From CAZBGL01 sp964491375 (lineage in GTDB: Bacteria > Desulfobacterota > Deferrisomatia > Deferrisomatales > Deferrisomataceae): DNA of 9,409 nt. The stretch's first letter is position 1, and every line of letters starts with the position of its first letter. Shown here one piece after another: positions 5,791 to 9,409 of the stretch. A program made the position numbers and the translations under genes. The notes below the pieces were generated by a model. The model saw only the letters and a list, made by a program, of their open reading frames with translations, did not search any database and had not been told where the DNA came from. The stretch lies in contig CAZBGL010000203.1 of the NCBI GenBank assembly GCA_964491375.1, positions 1 to 9,409 of the forward strand. Direction: 5' to 3'.

Positions 5791-7784
5791 GGCAGCACCC
5801 CCTTCCAGGCCCCCAACCGGCCCAGGCCCTTCAGGTTCACGGTGACGAAGTACCGTCGTTCGTCCCGGTCCTCGTCGGGCCGGAGGATACGGGAGTAGGT
5901 CGCCAGGAACTCCCAGCACGGATGGTCCACGGACAGCCCGTACACCTCCTCCAGGGCCCGCCGGTCCCGGAAGCTGTAACGGTTCCGGTACTGGAGCCGG
6001 GCCATCCGGCCCAGCGGCACGGAGACGCCCGCGTCCAGGTAGCGGGACCGGCCGGCCTGCACCCGGTACCGGCCGATCAGTCTCCATCCCCCGGGCCACC
6101 GGCCGTCCACCCCGGCCGACCAGCGGGACCCCGTGCCCGTTTCCAGGTCCGCCTCCCCGTCGGCCGACACCCTCCATCCCCGCCCCGGCGTCCAGAACGC
6201 CTCCCACCGGAGGGGAAGCCAGCGGCCCGCTTTCAGGTCCCGCCCGCCCTCCAGGTCCAGCCCGGCCACACCGGCCAGATCCCGGGCCCGGACCCACCGG
6301 GTCTCCAGGGTGCCGAGCAGTTCCAGGCGGCTTCCGAATCGGTCCTCCTGGTCGAACAGCGGTGTGGCCCCTCCCCCGCGGGGAGCGTCCTCCCAGTACA
6401 GGCGCACCGCCGGGTCCACCGTGTGGATCCAGCCCCCCCAGCGCCTCCAGGGGCTCGCCCCGGCTGAAAGCTCCCCGCGGGGAGCCCCCCGGGCCGAGGT
6501 CTCCCCGCCCACCCGGTACAGATTCTGGCGGTACCCGGCCCGGCCCGCGAGGCCCACCGGCCCCAGGGAGAACCCGGCGCCCACGCCGGGATCCAGGACG
6601 ACGCGGTCGCCGCGGTCTCCCTGGGACCGCCAGAAACGCGTCCAGTCGGCCCGGGGTTCCCACACCAGCGGCCCGGCCAGGGGAACCTCCCGGCCCGCGA
6701 GGCCCGCCCGCGGAAGGATCTGGAGCCGCTCCGCCTGGACGTCGTCCAGGGCCTGGAGATACCGGGCCAGCACGAACCCGGTGCCCGGTTCCCCGTCCCG
6801 CGTGAACAGCCCATACGACTCGAGCCGCTGGGCCTGCCGGTCCTCCAGGGTGTCCGCCAGTTGCCGCCGGTAGGCGGTGTCGCCCTCGTACTCGACCCGC
6901 AGGGCCAGGCGGGTCCGGGCGTCGAACCGGCTCCTGTGGCGGAGGGCCACCGCGTAGCGGTCGCCCCGGTCCACCCGGTCCCGGAAGTGTTCCACGTTCA
7001 GGCGGCCCCGGTGCCCCCCGGCCGGCGCATAGCGGATCTCGAGGCCCTCGCCCCATCCCCTGCGGCTGCGGTGCTCCACCCGGACCGTGGCGTCCCACCA
7101 GTCGGCCGGTGCCCAGTAGTAGCGCAGAAGCCAGCGGATGCCCTGCCGGTCGCTGTATCCGAACCGGGGGACCAGGAACCCGCTCCGCCGCTCCCTCACC
7201 ACGGGAAAGACGATGTACGGCAGATAGGCCACGGGCGCCCCCTCCACCCAGAACGCCGCGCCCCGGGCCCGCACGAACCCTTCGAGCCGCACGTCCACCC
7301 GGTCCGCCTCGATCCGCCACGAGGGCCAGGTACCGTCGCACGCGGTGAATCCGCCCCGGAGCACCCGGTAGTCCCGTTCCCCCAGGCGCTCGAACCGTTC
7401 GCCCCACACGGTGTAGCCCTCCCGGGCGATCCACAGGCGTCCCTGCTCCACCGTGCCCGTCTGGGTGTCCAGACGGAGCACCAGCCGGCGGCACTCCAGG
7501 CGGTTCCCCGAAGGATCCCACAGAACCACCCGCCCCGAGGCCTCGGCCGTGTCCGTTTCGGGCTCGTACCGCACCCGGTCGGCCTCCAGGCGGTACCCCT
7601 GCCACCGGATCCGCACGCCGCCGGTCGCCTCCACGGCCTCCCCCCGTCCCTTCACGGTCACCCGGCCGGCCTCGATCTCCACGGCGCCCTTCTCCCGGTC
7701 CACCCGGAGGCTCTGGCCCGCAGCCGGCAGGGCCCCCAGGATCCAAACGAACAGCAGGATCCACCCCGGTCCGCGCCCCGTCAC
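5787..7784 (-). CDS. lptD: LPS-assembly protein LptD (outer-membrane LPS translocon, OstA/Imp)
   Basis: LptD is the outer-membrane beta-barrel that, with the lipoprotein LptE, inserts LPS into the outer leaflet. The product is 665 residues, shorter than the 784 of E. coli. A GTG start at 7784 overlaps the folC stop. A signal peptide (hydrophobic WILLFVWILGALPAAG, about residues 9-24) precedes the OstA/LptA-like beta-jellyroll at ~25-165, with repeats such as LEADRVRYEPETDTAEASG. The family stretch around FTACDGTWPSWRIEADRV (146-163) and VAYLPYIVFPVVRERRSGFL (186-204) leads into the barrel. The barrel runs to the C-terminus, with HPCWEF (621-626) and a final strand YFVTVNLKGLGRLG. Only three cysteines are present: C98, C149 and C623. 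C149 and C623 sit where the E. coli C173 and C724/C725 lie, and could form the single interdomain disulfide. No equivalent of the N-terminal C31 is seen. LptE is not in the window. Confidence 0.95.
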   Translation of the reverse strand: MTGRGPGWILLFVWILGALPAAGQSLRVDREKGAVEIEAGRVTVKGRGEAVEATGGVRIRWQGYRLEADRVRYEPETDTAEASGRVVLWDPSGNRLECRRLVLRLDTQTGTVEQGRLWIAREGYTVWGERFERLGERDYRVLRGGFTACDGTWPSWRIEADRVDVRLEGFVRARGAAFWVEGAPVAYLPYIVFPVVRERRSGFLVPRFGYSDRQGIRWLLRYYWAPADWWDATVRVEHRSRRGWGEGLEIRYAPAGGHRGRLNVEHFRDRVDRGDRYAVALRHRSRFDARTRLALRVEYEGDTAYRRQLADTLEDRQAQRLESYGLFTRDGEPGTGFVLARYLQALDDVQAERLQILPRAGLAGREVPLAGPLVWEPRADWTRFWRSQGDRGDRVVLDPGVGAGFSLGPVGLAGRAGYRQNLYRVGGETSARGAPRGELSAGASPWRRWGGWIHTVDPAVRLYWEDAPRGGGATPLFDQEDRFGSRLELLGTLETRWVRARDLAGVAGLDLEGGRDLKAGRWLPLRWEAFWTPGRGWRVSADGEADLETGTGSRWSAGVDGRWPGGWRLIGRYRVQAGRSRYLDAGVSVPLGRMARLQYRNRYSFRDRRALEEVYGLSVDHPCWEFLATYSRILRPDEDRDERRYFVTVNLKGLGRLGAWKGVLP
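6470..6485. repeat. 16-bp perfect GC-rich palindrome inside lptD
   Basis: The sequence GCTCCCCGCGGGGAGC is its own reverse complement. A near copy lies about 100 bp away, near 6371-6386 (CTCCCCCGCGGGGAGC, with one extra C). Both fall in the lptD barrel region and encode similar APRG loops (about residues 434-437 and 467-470). This may be chance in such GC-rich DNA or a small internal duplication. Confidence 0.5.
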
Positions 7785-9046
7785 CGCAACCAACCCGCCC
7801 TGCGGAGCCAGGCGCGCGCCTCGGCCACCACCGTGAGGGAACCCGTGACGCACACCAGGTCGCCGGCACCGGCCCCCTCCAGGGCCTGCTCCAGGGCCAG
7901 GGGCACGGACGCCACCCCCCGGGCCTCGGCCCCGGCCGCCTCTCGGGCGGCCCGGGCCAGCCGGGCGGGCGGGAGCGCCCGGCTCGAGGCCGAGCGCGTC
8001 ACCAGGATCCGGTCGGCCAAAGGGGCCAGGTCCGAGACGATGCCCAGGGCGTCCTTGTCCCCCAGCACGCCCAGCACGAGCCAGAGGCGGTCCCAGCGGA
8101 ACTCCTCTTGCAGGGCCCGGGCCAGGGCACGGCTCGCGTGGGGGTTGTGGGCGCCGTCCAGCACCACCCGGGGGCCCTCCCCCACCACCTCGAGCCTCCC
8201 GGGCCACCGAGCCGACGCCACGCCCGAGCGGACCGCCCCCTCCGGGATCCGCCAGCCCCGTGCGTCCAGGCACTCGAGCGCGGCCACGGCCAGCGCGAGG
8301 TTGGCCCCCTGGTGGCTTCCCCGGAGCGCCGGCCGGAGTTCCTGCAGGCTCCATCGCGGGCCCTCGTACCGGAAACAACCGCCCCCACCCTCCACCCCGA
8401 AGTCCCGGCCCAGCACCCGCACCGGAGCGCCCCGGCGGCGCGCCTCGGTCTCGATACAGGCCAGGGCCTCTCCCTCGGCCCCGGTCACCAGGGGAGTCCC
8501 GGCGCGCGCGATGCCCGCTTTCTCCCGGGCGATGTCCGCCAGTCCGGGTCCCAGGTACGCGACGTGGTCCAGCCCCACGTTGGTCACCACCGACACCTCG
8601 GCCCGCACCACGTTCGTGGCGTCGAGCCGACCGCCCAGCCCCACCTCCACCACGGCTGCGTCCACTCCCTGCCGGGCGAAGTGAAGGAACGCCATGGCCG
8701 TGATCACCTCGAACTGGGTGAGTTCCACGCCGGTTCGTTCCACGGCCTCCAACAACTCGGGCACGGCATCGTCGGGCAGGTCGCATCCGTCCACGCGGAT
8801 GCGCTCTCCGAAACGCTCCAGGGGCGGCGACGTGTACAGCCCCACCCGGTAACCCGCCCGTTGGAGCGCCGAGGCGACAAAGGCGCACACCGACCCCTTG
8901 CCGTTCGTGCCGGCCACATGGACGGCCGGGAACCGCTCCTGGGGCCGGCCGAGGCGCTCCAGGCAAGCGAGCACCCGGTCGAGCCCCAGGTCGATGCCGA
9001 ACCGTTCCAGAGCCTCGATCCGCGCCAGTGCCTGTTCGGGCGTCAT
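7781..9046 (-). CDS. folC: Folylpolyglutamate synthase, possibly bifunctional with dihydrofolate synthase
   Basis: FolC adds glutamate residues to reduced folates with ATP, keeping them in the cell. In many bacteria it also makes dihydrofolate from dihydropteroate. The 421-residue product is full length for the family. Visible motifs are the P-loop VAGTNGKGSV (44-53), the omega-loop region YTSPPLERFGERIRVDG (71-87), EVGLGGRLDATNV (134-146), TNVGLDHVAYLG (155-166), REKAGIA (174-180), the Mur-ligase type QGANLALAVAAL (246-257), WPGRLE (281-286), DGAHNPHA (297-304) and TGSLTVVAEAR (401-411). Whether it has both activities cannot be decided by eye. The ATG at 9046 has an AAGG four bases upstream, a rather close ribosome-binding site. 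It is the first gene of the run seen here. Its stop overlaps the lptD GTG. In many Proteobacteria folC sits beside accD, but no accD is visible in the 363 bp upstream. Confidence 0.96.
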   Translation of the reverse strand: MTPEQALARIEALERFGIDLGLDRVLACLERLGRPQERFPAVHVAGTNGKGSVCAFVASALQRAGYRVGLYTSPPLERFGERIRVDGCDLPDDAVPELLEAVERTGVELTQFEVITAMAFLHFARQGVDAAVVEVGLGGRLDATNVVRAEVSVVTNVGLDHVAYLGPGLADIAREKAGIARAGTPLVTGAEGEALACIETEARRRGAPVRVLGRDFGVEGGGGCFRYEGPRWSLQELRPALRGSHQGANLALAVAALECLDARGWRIPEGAVRSGVASARWPGRLEVVGEGPRVVLDGAHNPHASRALARALQEEFRWDRLWLVLGVLGDKDALGIVSDLAPLADRILVTRSASSRALPPARLARAAREAAGAEARGVASVPLALEQALEGAGAGDLVCVTGSLTVVAEARAWLRRAGWLR

Positions 9047-9113
9047 GGCGCCTTACGTACCAGACCCGGGAAAGCCGAGTAAAGGGATCCTTCGCGGGCG
9101 CCCCCCAGCCCGT

Positions 9114-9137
9114 CCTCTTCCCCTCAAGGGGGAGAGG
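9114..9137 (+). repeat. Hairpin-forming inverted repeat upstream of folC
   Basis: Read on the plus strand, CCTCTTCCCC pairs with GGGGGAGAGG around a TCAA loop. This is a 10-bp stem with one G-U pair; on the minus strand the same pair is an A-C mismatch. No T-run follows on either side, so it is not a typical intrinsic terminator. It could be a REP-like element, a weak terminator of plus-strand transcription, or part of the folC leader. Confidence 0.6.
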
Positions 9138-9153
9138 GAGGAAGGCAACCCCC

Positions 9154-9180
9154 AAGGACGCCAAGAGCGCGAAGAGGGTC
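9154..9180 (+). repeat. Short tandem 9-bp-period repeat (AAG-based)
   Basis: Three consecutive 9-mers, AAGGACGCC, AAGAGCGCG and AAGAGGGTC, each begin with AAG, and the first two share a CGC-type core. From memory, similar stretches of the form (A)AAGGACGCAAAG occur in intergenic DNA of many bacteria. I cannot confirm that here. It lies 16 bp from the hairpin at 9114-9137, so the two may form one composite intergenic element. Confidence 0.4.
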
Positions 9181-9409
9181 CGGGCCTCGCTCGGATGTCC
9201 GCCCGGTCGATCGCCCGGGGGGAGCCCCCGGCCCGTGTGCCACCGGGCCTGGCCCGCACGTCGGCGGCGCCCACCACGAGCGGCATCGAACAACCCATTC
9301 CCAGCCGGCCAGGGGCCCGGAGCCGCGCCGGGGCCGGAAGGCCAAACGCCGTCGCCTCCCGAGCCGCCGACCGCACACGCGAGCGGCACGTCTGCCCCAA
9401 CCGGCACCT

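Larger units (their letters stand above)
9047..9409. other. Leader/intergenic region upstream of folC; no convincing gene
   Basis: About 363 bp at the right edge. Open frames run through it on both strands, but the translations are Arg/Pro/Gly-rich with no recognisable motifs, as expected of non-coding DNA at this GC content. It contains a 10-bp hairpin at 9114-9137, a 9-bp-period repeat at 9154-9180, and smaller GC palindromes at 9215-9231 (CCGGGGG/CCCCCGG) and 9230-9249 (GGCCCG/CGGGCC). The last two share bases at 9230-9231, so they would compete if transcribed. It probably holds the operon promoter or the tail of an intergenic spacer. I see no good -35/-10 pair: a TTTACT lies about 30 bp before folC, but the downstream -10 candidate TACGTA is poor. 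The end of an upstream gene in the last ~150 bp is possible but unsupported. Confidence 0.6.

Noticed and set aside
6861..8684. A 607-codon plus-strand open frame opposite lptD and folC
   Set aside because: Low-complexity translation and no domain; lptD and folC on the other strand are unmistakable.
9053..9086. Possible promoter of the operon (TTTACT with a TACGTA about 18 bp downstream, minus strand)
   Set aside because: The -10 match is poor and it lies too close to the folC start for comfort. Not reported as a feature.
9053..9400. A 115-codon minus-strand open frame upstream of folC
   Set aside because: Composition is Arg/Gly/Pro-rich without motifs. It crosses the hairpin and the 9-bp repeat, which look non-coding.
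7785..9407. Upstream extension of the lptD frame through folC to the window edge
   Set aside because: This is simply an absence of stops in a shadow frame. The signal peptide right after GTG 7784 and the GTGA overlap with folC fix the lptD start.
1..9409. Frequent CTCCAGG/CCAGGTCC-like words across the plus strand, looking like a dispersed repeat
   Set aside because: They are explained by preferred Leu-Glu, Asp-Leu and Trp codons (CTGGAG, GACCTGG) of the minus-strand genes. Spacing is irregular, so not a CRISPR or repeat array.

Overview
This is a very GC-rich window (roughly 70% by eye) that reads almost entirely on the minus strand. It is one tightly packed housekeeping operon from a Gram-negative bacterium. 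LptD shows an LPS-bearing outer membrane. GlnD and the AMIN/Amidase_3 and LytM proteins fit a proteobacterial or Desulfobacterota-like (formerly deltaproteobacterial) host. The lineage is a guess from gene style and GC content; nothing here fixes it.

In the direction of transcription (high to low coordinates): about 360 bp of leader/intergenic DNA (9047-9409) with a strong hairpin and a short 9-bp-period repeat but no convincing gene; folC (folate polyglutamylation); lptD (outer-membrane LPS translocon); an N-acetylmuramoyl-L-alanine amidase with TPR-like, AMIN and Amidase_3 parts; glnD (PII uridylyltransferase/uridylyl-removing enzyme); a secreted LytM/M23 metallopeptidase; xseB (small subunit of exonuclease VII); and the 5' part of ispA (farnesyl diphosphate synthase), cut by the window edge.

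The first five genes are joined by four consecutive stop/start overlaps (GTGA, GTGA, TGATG, GTGA), so they are very probably co-transcribed and translationally coupled. Four of the seven genes are read here as starting with GTG. The functional thread is loose. Three products build or remodel the envelope (LptD, amidase, M23) and IspA supplies isoprenoid precursor, including for undecaprenyl phosphate. FolC, GlnD and XseB serve one-carbon metabolism, nitrogen signalling and DNA repair.

I did not find a mobile element, CRISPR array, RNA gene, defence system or clearly novel system. The points most worth a second look are the amidase/M23 pair in one operon, the sparse cysteine pattern of LptD, the placement of glnD among envelope genes, and the structured leader upstream of folC.
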